This document shows, in pieces, positions 25,886-38,084 of a stretch of 64,000 bases of DNA. How positions within the stretch are numbered: the first letter of the stretch is position 1; the number at the start of each line of letters is the position of its first letter. Under the pieces are notes generated by a model, which was not told where the DNA came from, did not search any database, and saw nothing but the letters and a program-made list of their open reading frames with translations. The DNA comes from Halichoerus grypus (lineage: Eukaryota; Chordata; Mammalia; Carnivora; Phocidae), in assembly GCF_964656455.1 (NCBI RefSeq), contig NC_135717.1, forward strand, positions 17,936,775-18,000,774, written 5' to 3'. Made by a program: the position numbers and the translations under genes.

Positions 25886-26754
25886 TATTAACCAGGGGTC
25901 TGGATGGGCAGACAGGAGCTGTGCCTGCAGTCGGGTTTTTTTTTTTGGGTGGGCCGGCGGCGCTGGTAACGTTTTAGGGAGGGAGGGGCCTGGGCAGTCT
26001 TCTCTGATTTGGGACAAGTACCTTAAGCACTGGCAAGGGGGCTGGGCCTGCTTAGCCTACAGGCTTCTGCAGGGAGTCCCGGAGGGTTTTGGATCCTCTC
26101 TCCAGCTCCCTGTTCCAACCCCTCCTGTGTCCATGAGGTAGCGGACCACGCCCAGGCTCCCCAGACTCCGTTCTCTGAAGCTGATCTGGCCAGTGCCATG
26201 TTCATCCCCTGAACCCCCGTGGGCAGGGAGCACTGAAGCGCTCTCGTTTCTGGAAAGGAACTTAATTTTCATACTGAGCTCCCATCCTCCTGCCCTAGCA
26301 CAAGTCTTCAGAATTTTGGGGGTCTGTCTCCCTCCTGTCTTTGCTGTATGGTCTTACATAAGGCCAGACAGACACGGGATGGGGCTTAGTCTTTGTTATC
26401 ATCCTACAGGTCACAGTCCCTGAAACCCTTCCAGCCAGAAGTGTCCCAGAATCTAGAACTTTTCAAATTTTGGAAGGTAACGTGATCCCTGGACCATCCA
26501 TTACCTAATACCACAGCAGGGGCTGGGGCATCACCCTGTAAGCAAACACATTTCATATCGCTGCAGTAAAAGCCATGAATATTCATGCTAGGGGGATAAA
26601 TAAAGACCGTCAGTAGCTTCACATCCATTCAGGTCAGGCTTTCTTGCTGAATGAGTTCAGGCCAAGCCAGGTTTTATGTCCAAAATGCGTTACAAAGAAG
26701 CTTTTAGATTTCAGAAGTTCTGAGAATTTGGAAGTGTGGACAGGAAATTATGGG

Positions 26755-26880
26755 CTCAGTAGCTACCATTTACGGAGCATCTACTATGCGCTAGGCTTCT
26801 AAACACATCACCTCATTCTACAGTTGAGAAAATTGAGGCCCAGGGCTGGTAGGTGCAGTTCTGGCCTCAAAGCCCATGTG
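26755..26880 (-). repeat. MIR
   Basis: agcatctactatgcgctagg and gttgagaaaattgaggccca on + strand. Confidence 0.7.
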
Positions 26881-27234
26881 CTGTCCTACTGCATGGGTCC
26901 ATGCAGCCTGCTTCTGCTTCTTTGCTGCCCTGTGCACAGAGTCCCTTCTGGTCCCCGGGGCTCTTTGTTGCTAGGGCCACATGGAAGATGGGAGAACGAG
27001 GCTGATACTCGTTCTGGAGTGTGGTCCCGTCACTCCAGATCAGAGTTCTCAAATCCAGTGCCCACAGGGACAGTTGTGGGTGACATCAGTGGGTAAAGCC
27101 AGCTGGATGTAATACAACAGTGACCGCGAGGGCCCTGGCAAACGGGAGGGCACTCCCCCTCAGCAGCGCATGGTTGCCATGGAGAGAGATGCATGGCCTT
27201 CCGGGAAAGCCCCAAATCAGATTTTTAATTCAAT

Positions 27235-27800
27235 TGTTTTTAAAATAGCTTTACTGAGGCATAATTTATAGATCATAAAGTTCACCCACGTAAAGTGTAC
27301 AATTTAATGCTTTTTTAGTAACCATCAGCACAGTGCAATTTTAAAACCTTTTCATCACCCCAAAAAGAAACCCTGTACGCACTAACACTCCTTATTTTCC
27401 ACCAAGCCCGCCAGCCCTGGGCAACCACTCATCCAAGGTCTGTCTCCATAGATTTGCCTTCCAGACATCCTGTATAAATGAGATCCTCCAGGGTCTGGTC
27501 TTTTATGTTTTATGACTTGCTGCTTTCACGTAATACCAGGTCTTCACGGGGTTCATCCATGTCGTAGCAGGTGTCAGCATCCCGTTCCTTTTTACTGCTG
27601 AATAACATTCCGCGGCCCAGGTCCACCACATCCGGTTTCTCCATTTATCAGTGGATGGGACACGTGTGTTGTATCCGCTTTTTGGTTAGCTATGAACCTT
27701 CTGTGATGGTGGCACGAACATTCACGGGCCAGTGTTTGTGTGGACATATGTTTTCCTCGGGAAGGAATGGGTGGGTCACATGGTAATCCTCTGTCTAACT
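27235..27800 (-). mobile_element. L1M-type 3' end, antisense
   Basis: The + strand shows gctttactgaggcataattt, cataaagttcacccacgtaa, atgacttgctgctttcacg and catttatcagtggatgggac. This is the reverse complement of an old L1 3' UTR and ORF2 end. It is highly diverged. Confidence 0.75.
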
Positions 27801-28784
27801 TTTAATTCAAAATATTTGAAGTGAGCGTGCCAGCCAACAGATGGTCGCTGCAGACCCTCATCTCCCTCCCCTGCCCCAACCAAGAAAAAGCCAACTTTTT
27901 TTTTTTTTTTGGTCCTGAGGACTATAGTGTAGACAGCTCACTCTTTCCCCTGCTCAGAGGCCCCTGGCCTAATCCGCTCAGTAAGTGAAGGCTTCTCATA
28001 GTGAAAACCAGGAAGGGAAGGATTTGCAGATGGGTTTTTCTTGCCCCTTTCCTGCAAAACCTCTGGGACAAGGAAGTTTAGAGCCTCTGGATGGAGGGAA
28101 AGAAAAGGGGGAGAAAATACAGGGGAAAAAACACAAATTAACATCTTAAAATATCATCTAGCCACAGCCATTTGCCTGAGGATTGGTTTGGCTTACTCAC
28201 CAGGTGCCTGAGGTTCATATTCCTCAAACTTACAGCTCTCTATGTGATCCAGTTCCAGCCCCTTTAGGGATTTGAAAATATATAGAAGTCTTTTCTCATT
28301 TAGCCTAGTTTGACCATTTTCACGATTTTTTTTTTTCCTAAAACGAAGTCTGTTTTTGCCATTTCTAGTTGGTATTTATCCAAGGTTACATTTGTGGAAT
28401 CAGATCCAGGCTCCGTCCCCTGACTACGAAGTGCAGCCTGTGCCTTCCCCTCTGTCACTTGTCCCCTGCGTTTCAGTCCCTCCTGGCTGTTCCTGGCACT
28501 TGGAGCCCATCCTGCCCAAGCCTGGGACTCCTTCCGCGGGACTGCCCTCCCACGCTCTGCTCACTCCTTCAGGCCCCTCTCAAAGGGCAGCTCCTTGGGG
28601 GGGGCGGTGGTCTTTCCCTCCTCCGGGCCCCCCATCACCATCCTCACCCTCCTGTGTTGTTTTTCTTAATGGCTTACAACTTTCCAACAGTGCCGTAGGC
28701 ACTCAGTGAGTATCTGTTGAGTGGACACAAGAACTTCTACACCCATTTGTTTACTTGTCTGCCACCCCGACCTTCTCCCCAGAC

Positions 28785-28995
28785 CCGTTTTTCTCAACCT
28801 TGGTACAACATTTTGTGCCGGGTCATTCTTTGTAGTCGGGAGGACGGGCTGTCCTGGATCTGGTAGGCTCAGCAGCATCCTTGGCCTCTACCCACCAGAG
28901 GCCCCAGTAACACCTCCTTCCAAGTCATGACAACCAAAGTGTCTCCAGGCCAGTGTTCCTTGGGAGGCAAAATCCCACCTGGTTGAGAACCACTG
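28785..28995 (-). mobile_element. MER20-like hAT element
   Basis: Read on + it runs from ttttctcaaccttggtacaa through gctcagcagcatccttggcc and gtgtctccaggccagtgttc to acctggttgagaaccactg. That is the reverse complement of the MER20 consensus order. TIRs are recognisable and the 8-bp duplications are eroded. Confidence 0.75.
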
Positions 28996-29154
28996 CCCTA
29001 CACAGTGGGCTCCAGGAGAGCAGGGGCCTAATATTTCTCCTTCACTGCTGCGGCCTGAAGGCCTGGCCCGCAGCTACTTCTCATTGAATGCATGGGAACG
29101 GCAGAGGCGAAGCCTGGGGGTAGACCCCTCAGCATGGGCTGGGTGGCGTTTGAG

Positions 29155-29310
29155 CCTTTGGGCTTGCAGTGTGGGCTCATAGAGCGGGCGTGGGCTCTGG
29201 AACTGGACAGTCGGGATCCGACCCGAGCCTGGCCACATTAGACTGTGTGGCCTGGGCAAAGTACATATCTTCTCTGAGCCCCTGTGTCACCTCTGAGAAA
29301 GTAGCAGCAG
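29155..29310 (+). repeat. MIR
   Basis: gggctctggaactggacagt, gactgtgtggcctgggcaaa and tcttctctgagcccctgtgt. Confidence 0.7.
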
Positions 29311-30671
29311 GATGGTTTAGAGCAATGAGGTGAAATCACCCGTGGAAGAGCCAGTGGAGTGAGGGGACACTTGGCGTGCGCTCAGGTCTTGCTTGTTAAA
29401 CAGGGTTGCGCTCTCGGGTGAGGACGGGCACGGATGCACAGATGCGGGGACCGGGGGCAGGGCTAACCCAACAACGGGTAGGTGACCGTGCATCTTGGTT
29501 GCTCTGGTTTGGATGAGAGGCTGTCTGCTTGCCCTGCTTACAGGGCACGTTGCACGTGCATCACTCCGCGAATGCATCCTTAGTTTCTTAGAAGAGTGCA
29601 GATCTTGCCCTCGGGTTTCCTAAGGTGGAGATGCCCCAGCCACCCGGCCTGCCATCCGCACCAGCCCTTTGGGACTGCCAGGCCTCTGAACGGCTCTGTC
29701 CTCCTGCCTCTGGGCCGCTTCCTTTCCCCTCGGCTTCTCTCTGCTTGCTGGGGCCACAGGACTTTGGGTTTAGGGTTTGAATGTGTTCTGACTCCGTGTG
29801 GCTGACAGGAGCAGAGACTGGCTGGGAGCTGGGGGAGGTGGGCCTGTGACAGCTAGCCTCTGCCCTGGGTGTAAGGGGTTCTTCCACCCCGGGGCCCGCA
29901 GAAACTGGGAGAAAGACTCAGCCTCAAATGAGGCCTTAAAGGATGGGTGGAAAGGTGGTCACAGCATGGTCACGGGTGACAAAGGCTGTCGGCAGGCTCT
30001 CCGCGCCAGGAGCTTGTGTGTCTGGTGGGGGCGGCAGTGGCAGGAAGAGGAAGTCCCCAGGCTGTGTCAAAGGGGACCATGCCTGCTGGGGGGCTGCCCT
30101 CTGAGGCCTGAAGGATGGGAGGAGTTAGCTGGCTGAGGGGATGGTGGGGGTGAAGGGGGTTGGAGAGAGTGATCCAGGCAAGAGGGCAGCGAGAAGGAGG
30201 CCCCCAGGCAGGCGGGATGTTCTCAGGGTGGAGGACCTGTGACAAGGTGGCTGTGGGAGGAGGCTGGAGATGCAGAGGTGGATGGTGCCGGGCTTCTGTT
30301 CTCTCCCCAGGCGGTAGGGGGGAGCTTAGTAAATGGTTTTAGGCAGGGCAGGCCCAGGGAGGGTGACACTTGGAGTGGCTGGCAGGGACTGTGCTGGTGG
30401 GGACGGGGAGGCGGAAAGTGGGGTGGGATTGCGGCAGTCTGAGGATCCTAGGCTAGGAAACGGGGGGGGCTTGCCATGGGTGGGGTGCAGTGGGGGAGCC
30501 CCTGAGGGTTTTAAGCAAGGAAGATGCGAGGAGCCTACTAGAATGGTCCAGGTGAGAGAGGCAGGTGCCTGAGGCCAGGGTGGCAATGGTGAAGGTGTGA
30601 CAGGTGGTTGGCTTCTCGATATGTTTGAAAGGTAGAACCAACAGGATGTGCTGATGGATCTGACATAGGAG

Positions 30672-31142
30672 AAATGGGATGGAGCTAGGGGCTGGGGGAT
30701 GAGGGCGGTGGATTAGGAATGAGGGGTGGGGGAGGGGGGTCGGGATGAGGGCTGGAGATGGGGATGAGGGATGGGGGTGGGGATGAGGGATATGGGGATG
30801 GAGAGTGGGGATGGAGAGTTGGGAATGAGGGATGGGGGATGGGGTTAGGATGGGGGAGTAGAGATGGGGATGGAGATAGGGATGAGGGATGGGGATGAGG
30901 GGTAGGGATGGAGAGTGGGGATGGAGAGTTGGGAATGAGGGATGGGGGAGGGGGTCAGGATGGGGGAGTAGAGATGGGGATGGAGATGGGGATGAGGGGT
31001 GGGGATGGAGAGTGGGGATGGAGAGTTGGGAATGAGGGATGGGGGAGGGGGTCAGGATGGGGGAGTAGAGATGGGGTTGGAGATGGGGATGAGGGATGGG
31101 GATGAGGGATGGGGGATGGGGATGGAGGGGCGGGAATGAGGA
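30672..31142 (+). repeat. G/A-rich minisatellite with higher-order units
   Basis: Built of short GGGGATGAGGGATG-type words. A longer unit starting gatggagagtggggatggag occurs at 30797, 30907 and 31004, giving steps of 110 and 97 bp. Strong G/C strand asymmetry; runs of 4-6 G recur throughout. Confidence 0.9.
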
Positions 31143-31299
31143 GCTCAGATTTGAAGCATGCTAATTTGAGATGCTTGTGAGATGCTGCAGGTGAGTGAGA
31201 TGTAGCCCCTGTCTCCAGGGAGCCCAGCGCCGAGTTGGAGGAGCTGTCTAGGACATAGCTTAGTGGCAGTATGATGCATTAAAGGCTACCCCATGGGCA

Positions 31300-31620
31300 T
31301 GAACAGCATTGCAGGCATCTGGAGCACTTGGAAAAGTGAAGGGGCCTCTGCAGAGGTGACAAATTGTTCTTTGAACAAAGATCCGTGAAGAGTGGGGAAA
31401 GGCATTTCAGGCTGACGGAACAGCAGGTGCAAAGGCAAGGAGGCACAACGGGGCTTGGAGCATGCAGGTGAATCCATAGTTCACCTGTGGCTTTGATAAG
31501 AGCTTGAGCATGGGGGGTGTGGGGAGAGACACTGCTGGAGCGGCCACCATGCTTAGCAGTTCAGACGTCTCTCTGGAGGCAGTGGGAGCCAGGGATGGTT
31601 CTAGATCGGGGGAAGCGAGA
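31300..31620 (+). repeat. Ancient mammalian repeat (same family)
   Basis: It contains aggcatttcaggctgacgg and cagcaggtgcaaaggcaagg, then gaatccatagttcacctgtg and an 'actgctggagcggcc' part. It is short and diverged. Confidence 0.45.
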
Positions 31621-31935
31621 TGGTCAAGAGTGCCCTTTCAGAAGGTCCTACTCTGTTTCTCTGCCAGTTAGGACAACCTCCTCCCTTTGACTCACAGGTG
31701 GAGGGACTATGATGTGCTTCCAGAACAGTGTTTCTCAACCTTGTTTTCATTATTGCTTTCCTAGGAGCCTTGTTAGAAGTTTTTCTTCCTAATTGTCCCT
31801 TCCTCCATGAAATTTTCACTCTATGGTTCTGCTGTGTTTCTGCTTACGTATTAAATGTACGTCTGTGCTTTCTAGATAAAAAGAGTTAGGTTTTTTTGTT
31901 GTTTTGTTTTTGTGTTTTTTTTTTTTTTGCACATA

Positions 31936-32265
31936 CAGGTGACCCTTGAACCCATGGGGGTTAGGGGTGCTGAGCCCCCATGTAGTTGAAAATCCATGTA
32001 TAGCTTTTAACTCCCCCCAAACTTAACTATGAATAGCCTACTGTTGACCGGAAGTCTTACTGACAACATCAACAGTCAGTTAGCACACATTTGGTATGTT
32101 ATATGTATTATATACTGCATTCTTACGATAAAGCAAGCTAGAGAAAGAAAATGTAATTAAGAATATCACAAGAAAGAGAAAATACTTCTACCGTACTGTA
32201 CTTATTGAAAAAAAATCCACATTGGAAGTGTAGTTCAAACCCATGTTGTTCAAGGTCGACCACTG
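31936..32265. mobile_element. Tigger-like (Tc1/mariner) non-autonomous transposon with TIRs
   Basis: The left end caggtgacccttgaacccat and the reverse complement of the right end (cagtggtcgaccttgaacaa) are imperfect inverted repeats. A TA dinucleotide precedes the left end (31934-31935), as expected for Tc1/mariner targets; the right flank reads at. Length is about 330 bp with no transposase. Confidence 0.7.
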
Positions 32266-32636
32266 ATGGTGGCCTTTCAGGCTGAGTAAGACTGACTCTG
32301 GAGGAGTTAAGCCATGCTCTGGGAACCTGGGGGCTGGCGTCTGCCCTCCTTGGATTGGCTGGCTGTGGGTCTTTGCTGACCTGACTAGTTGTTCTGTGCG
32401 ATTTAATTTGCCTCCATGGAGCACCCCTGATGCTCCCTCCGTGTCTGTGCTGGACCCAAGGTGGCAGATCTGAGTGGGGCATGGCCCAGCTTTCTATGAG
32501 CTTCTTGCCGGGGGCGGGGGGGAGGAGCAGAAGGGGGAGATAGGCTGCCAAGGATGGGGGTGGATTGTCATTATCCTGGGGATGCTCAGAAAGATTGAGC
32601 CTGTGGAAAGATTGGGCCCCAACGAGAACTGGAGTT

Positions 32637-33918
32637 CGTTTTTTTTTTTTGTTTGTTTTTGTTTTTAATTTTTTTATTGTTATGTTAATCCCCATACATT
32701 ACATCATTAGTTTTAGATATAGTGTTCCATGATTCATTGTTTGTGCATAACACCCAGTGCTTCATGCAGAACGTGCCCTCCTCAATACCCATCACCAGGC
32801 TAACCCATCCTCCCAACCCCCTCCCCTCTAGAACCCTCAGTTTGTTTTTCAGAGTCCATCGTCTCTCATGGTTCTTCTCCCCCTCCGATTTCCCCCCCTT
32901 CATTCTTCCCCTCTTGCTACATTCTTCTTCTTCTTTTTTTCTTTCTTAACATATATTGCATTATTTGTTTCAGAGGTACAGATCTGAGATTCAACAGTCT
33001 TGCACAATTCACAGCGCTTACCAGAACACATACCCTCCCCAGTGTCCAACACCCAGTCACCCTATCCCTCCCACCCCACCCCCCACTCCAGCAACCCTCA
33101 GTTTGTTTCCTGAGATTAAGAATTCCTCATATCAGTGAGGTCATATGATACATGTCTTTCTCTATTTGACTTATTTCGCTCAGCATAATACCCTCCAGTT
33201 CCATCCACGTCGTTGCAAATGGCAAGATCTTATTCCTTTTGATGGCTGCATAATATTCCATCGTATATATATACCACATCTTCTTTATCCATTCATCTGT
33301 TGATGGACATCTTGGCTCTTTCCACAGTTTGGCTATTGTGGACATTGCTGCTATAAACATCGGGGTGCCCGTAGCCTTTCGGGTCCCTACTTTTGTATCT
33401 TTGGGGTAAATACCCAGTAGTGCAATTGCTGGATCATATGGTAGCTCTATTTTCAACTTTTTGAGGAACCTCCATACTGTTTTCCAGAGTGGCTGCACCA
33501 GCTTGCATTCCCACCAACAGTGTAGGAGGGTTCCCCTTTCTCCGCATCCCCGCCAACATCTGTCATTTCCTGACTTGTTAATTTTAGCCATTCTGACTGG
33601 TGTGAGGTGGTATCTCATTGAGGTTTTGATTTGGATTTCCCTGATGCCGAGCGATATTGAACACTTTTTCATGTGTCTGTTGGCCATTTGGATGTCTTCT
33701 TTGGAAAAATGTCTGTTCATGTCTTCTGCCCATTTCTTGATTGGATTCTTTGTTCTTTGGGTGTTGAGTTTGATGAGTTCTTTATAGATTTTGGATACTA
33801 GCCCTTTATCTGATATGTCATTTGCAAATATCTTCTCCCATTCTGTCAGTTGTCTTTTGGTTTTGTTGACTGTTTCCTTTGCTTTGCAAAAGCTTTTTAT
33901 CTTGATGAAGTCCCAATA
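32637..33918 (-). mobile_element. Young 5'-truncated L1, antisense to GSG1L
   Basis: A perfect 13-bp duplication gagaactggagtt flanks it (32624-32636 and 33919-33931). The tail is the T-rich run at 32639-32674 (poly(A) on the minus strand). 33127-33720 encodes the ORF2 C-terminus on the minus strand ([20 protein letters not shown] and [19 protein letters not shown]). By my reading the frame stays open back to the truncation point near 33918. The 3' UTR is 32675-33126. The sequence looks little decayed compared with neighbouring L1s, implying a recent insertion. It is too short to be autonomous. Confidence 0.9.
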
Positions 33919-34254
33919 GAGAACTGGAGTTTTTTGTTTTTAAATTCCAGTTATCAAGAAAGTTGATCATTGCCGGTGGGAATGTGAAATGCTAACAGCC
34001 ACTCTGGAAAATAGTTTGGCAGTTCCTTTCAAAAGTAAAAATGGACCCAGCAATTGCATTCTTGGGCATTTATCTCAGAAAAAGGAAGACTTATTTTCAC
34101 GCAGGAACTTGTACACGAATGTTCATAGCAGCTTTATTTGTAAGAGCCTCAAACTGGAAACTAACCGAACGTCCTTCAATGGATGAATAAATATATAAAC
34201 TGTGGTATATCCACACCACGGAATACTACTCAGCAACAAAAGGGAACCAACTAC

Positions 34255-35040
34255 TAGAAATGACAAGAGTTGGTGAGGACGTGTGGAGAAGAGAGAACCC
34301 TCGTGCACTGTTGCTGGGAATGCAAACAGGTGCAGTCACTCTTGAAAACCATATGGAGTCCTCAACAAATTAAAAATAGAATTACCATATGATCCAGTAA
34401 TTCCACTACTGGGATTCACCCAAAGAAAATAAAAACACTAATTCAAAAAGATATATGCACCCCTATGTTTTTTGCAGCATTATTTACAATAGCCAAGATA
34501 CGGAAGCAGCCCAAGTGTCCATCAATAGATAAATGGATAAAGAAGATGTGGTATATCTATACAATGGAATATTACTCAGCCATAAAAAAGAAGGAGATCT
34601 TGCCATTTGCAACAACATGGATGGGTCTAGAGGGTATAATGCTAAGTGAATAAGTCAGACAGGGAAAGACAAATACCATATGATTTCACTTATATGTGGA
34701 ATTTAAAAAACAAAACAAAACAAATGAACAAACAAAAAACCAGACTCTTAAATACAGAGAACAAACTGGTGGTGGCCAGAGGGGAGGGGGGCGAGGGGAT
34801 GGGCGAAATAGGTGAAGGGGATTGAGAGGCACAAACTTTCAGTTACAAAACAAGTCATGGGGATGAAAAGTATGGCATAGGGAATACGGTCAATAATATT
34901 GTATGGTGACAGACGGGGACGACACTTACTGTGGTGAACACTGAGTAATGTGTAGAGTTGTCAAATCCCTATGTTATACACCTGAAACAAATATAACATT
35001 GCATGTCAACTATATTTCAATAATAAATTTTTTTTAAGAA
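34255..35040 (+). mobile_element. L1 3' end nested in the older L1
   Basis: Flanked by 12-bp direct repeats ggaaccaactac (34243-34254 and 35041-35052). The interior encodes an ORF2 C-terminal piece ([20 protein letters not shown], 34465-34650) ending in a stop, then a 3' UTR with tatgtggaatttaaaaaac and ctgaaacaaatataacattg. It ends in an A/T-rich tail. Confidence 0.85.
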
Positions 35041-35330
35041 GGAACCAACTACCGATATACACAACTTGGGTGGACCTCAAGGAAATTAAGCTGAGTGGGA
35101 AAAGCCAATCTCAGAGGATATGTAGGCCTTGATTCCATTTATGTAAGATTTGTGCAATAACGTAGTTCTAGACACGGAGAACAGACTGGTGGTTGCCAGG
35201 GATTAGGGGTAGCAGGCTGATGGGTGTGGCTGTAAAGGGTCAATATTAGGGGGTCTTGGGATGGTACAGTCGAGTATCTTAATGTGGTGGGTAGGCAAGG
35301 CTACGCATGTGACAAAATTGTACAGAGCTA

Positions 35331-35349
35331 CACACACACACACACACAC
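35331..35349 (+). repeat. (CA)n microsatellite
   Basis: About nine CA units inside the older L1. Confidence 0.9.
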
Positions 35350-35580
35350 TCATAGGTGCATGCATAACTGGTGAAATCGGAATCAACCCTATGGGTTGGG
35401 TCAAGGGCAATTTCTTGACTGCCATATTGTATCCTAGGACCATACAAGTTGTGTCTTAACAGTGGGGGAAGGATGTGCAAGACATTCTTGTACATTTCTT
35501 CACAACCTCCTGCAAATCAATAATTATTTCAGAGTAAGAAGTTTTTTGTTTGTTTTGTTTTTTTTTAAATTCCAGTTACC

Positions 35581-35790
35581 CGAGGGGCGCCTGGGTGGCT
35601 CAGTTGGTTAAGTGACTGCCTTCAGCTCAGGTCATGACTGGGGTCCTGGGATCGAGCCCCACATTGGGCTCCCTGCTCAGCAGGAAGCCTGCTTCTCCAT
35701 GTCCCACTCCCCCTGCTTGTGTTCCCTCTCTCGCTGTCTCTCACTCTCTGTCAATTAAATAAATAAATAAAATCTTTAAAAAAATAAAAT
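35581..35790 (+). mobile_element. SINEC (CAN SINE), sense
   Basis: It starts cgaggggcgcctgggtggct with the tRNA-derived head, then a ctctc-rich stretch and an aaataaataaataaaatctt tail. TSD taaattccagttacc is at 35566-35580 and 35790-35804. It inserted next to the older L1 block. Confidence 0.95.
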
Positions 35791-36004
35791 AAATTCCAGT
35801 TACCTGAGTTAGAAGGTGCCTTAGAGGTGATCTAGTTGGAAACCTGTCCTTTTTGTGTTCCCTAAGCCTCTTGGCCTGCACTCACCTGTAGCGTTATTCT
35901 CACCTGTCTGTGGCAGGTCCCAGGAGATCAGAAGCTGAACCAGAACAGTCCTGAGTCTGGAGATGAGAGCAGGGGATGCCAAACTCAGGAGGACTGGGAG
36001 GCCC

Positions 36005-36160
36005 AGAATGCACTGTTCTATCCCTCCCAGCCTTTGCTTGGGCCCTTCCCGCTGCCTGTCTCCTTCCCCTCCTCCCGCTGCCCCTCCTGGGTGAGCACAT
36101 GCTGACCTTGCCAGACTCAGCTCAAAGCTCACCTCCTTTTCCAGGCCTTCCCCACGCCCA
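36005..36160 (+). repeat. L2 fragment
   Basis: cagcctttgcttgggccctt, cagctcaaagctcacctcct and ccaggccttccccacgccc follow L2 3' region order. Confidence 0.55.
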
Positions 36161-36589
36161 GGTAAAATGGACCTTTCTCTCCCTCAGGTCCCTTTCAGGG
36201 GTTGAAAAGATAAATGCCTTCAGTGGCCAGGGAGGAAATACGAGTGAGAGCAGGAATGGCACAGGTGGGGCCTGTGAGGCTCCATGACCACAGGCCCCAA
36301 CCAGATGGCACAGCTCCCATCAGACTGCAGAGGGTCGCCGAGGGGAAATGTGGACCCATTGTCACCAGAGTTTCTGATTTTTATAAGAGAAGCCAAAACT
36401 CCCATATTTTAAGGGAAATTCTCCAGATTTTTAAATGTTGGCAAAAAAAAAAAATTCAATTTTTTATAGCTCTAGCCAACATCTGCAGGTTGGATTCAGC
36501 CCATGGGCTGCCAGTTTTAGATACAGCGTATGTCTTTCTATTTTAGTATTTGTAATAATTGATTTTACTTCACTATTTATGTCATCCTC

Positions 36590-36700
36590 CTCATTAGCCT
36601 TGGGGGAATGGCCATGCCTTATTCACAGCTGTATCCCCAGTGGCTGGTCCAGCGCTTTGCATATAGAGGACACTTAATAAATATTTCTTGAATGAATGAG
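36590..36700 (+). repeat. L2 3' end
   Basis: cacagctgtatccccagtgg and acacttaataaatatttctt, then gaatgaatgag, the usual L2 terminus. Confidence 0.7.
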
Positions 36701-38084
36701 TTGGGATGTTAGAAGCAAGTCAGGGCCTGCAGAGGAGTCTGAAGATTCTAGAAGGGAACCGGGGTCTGTCAGCTGGGGGTAGCCAGCGTCTTCAGGAGGT
36801 AGGGCTGAGGGGAGGCTGCATCCTGTCCTTGGCCTCGCTGAGGCTGGTCACGGTGACTGAAATTCTGCCACATCCTCTGCATGCTCTGGAGGCAAGGGTT
36901 GGGGGAATATGCAGGCCACTGGCCCTTTCATAGAGATGAGCCTGGCCCCAGGCACAGGGCCAGGCAGAAATTGGGCTTTGGGGGATAGGAGGAGGTGAGA
37001 ATTTTAATAAGTTTAATAAAAACTGGAAGTAAAACCCACAGTCCTGGAACTTCCCCGTTCTAGCAGTTTTAAATGACTTAGGGGAGTGGGTGTAGCAAGG
37101 GATGCTGGGTGCTCAGGGGCCTGGTCTCAGGGGAAAGATGAAGAGGCCCAGGCACTGGTCCAAGGGAAGGCTGGACTCTGAGGGGCATGGTGGAAGTTGT
37201 CCTGGAGGTATGGCCAGGAAGGGGCAGGGCCTGGGTGTGGGGCCAAAGTGGGGCAAGGCCTGGGCACGAGACCTTAGGTGGAAACCAGGTCAGTGGGCAG
37301 GGCAGCTGGAGATCCTCAGGAAGAGCATGCTCCCTCCTCTCCGCAGTGGCCAGGACTTCAGCCAGCCGGGGGCTGTACCGGCATAGGATGCAACCCCAGG
37401 CAAGTGGGTTGGGGAGGGAACTAGGCAGGGAAATTGAGGCCAAAGCCCTGTTATAGAGGAAAAGGCCATGCTCTGAAGTCTCTTACACGTGGTGGGGGGC
37501 CAGAGGGGGTGGGGGGACAGGGGGAAGGACTTAGTGTCGGGACTGGAGTTTTCCATTAACTGGAGGGAATGAGACTCCAAGGGACTCCTGGGACACCTGA
37601 TGGCCAGGGCTCACTAGTCTGTATGTCCCTGACTGAGGCAGAAGCCAGGCCCACCCTCTACTCCCAGGGTTTCCCTCCATGTCACCCATATGCCAGGCAC
37701 TCTCCTTGCTAGAGTGTGAGCTTTAAGGCAAGCTTGGATCTCTCTTGTCTTTCCAATATCCCTAGTCCCTGACACGAAGGTGGCCTTCATAAATGGTTGT
37801 TCATGAGATGGTTGTAACAGAACCTGCCTTACAGTAACCTAAGAGGGTGCCTGTATGTGGGAGGGGTACATGGGGGAGACATCAGAGTCTTCCTGCCCCT
37901 CAAATAGGCAGCTGTCTCCTTGCCCCTGGGCCAGGGTGGGCCACCAATAGAGAATGGAGGGGGGTTAGGCATGAACTACATTTGTCAGCCTGAGTTCCCT
38001 TCTTGGGAGGCTGGAGACTCCCTAAGAAGTGCTCCATCCCAGGTTTGGAGAAGTGAAGGTGGGAAGCCATGCTGTGTGGGGATG

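Larger units (their letters stand above)
33954..35540 (+). mobile_element. Older L1 3' portion (sense), split by another L1
   Basis: The left part has tgccggtgggaatgtgaaat and agcagctttatttgtaagag; the right part resumes at about 35053 with cacaacttgggtggacctca and gttctagacacggagaacag. The block is bracketed by copies of a T-rich run followed by aaattccagtta (33942-33953 and 35567-35578), interpretable as its target-site duplication. It is decayed. Confidence 0.75.

Noticed and set aside
30908..31105. Gly/Met/Asp-rich repetitive peptide
   Set aside because: It is only the translation of the G-rich minisatellite.
32138..32695. 185-codon minus-strand frame
   Set aside because: It spans the Tigger-like element and the L1 tail, so it is a patchwork of repeats.
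33127..33720. 197-codon minus-strand protein as a host gene
   Set aside because: It is L1 ORF2 C-terminus inside an insertion with TSD and tail, not a host gene.
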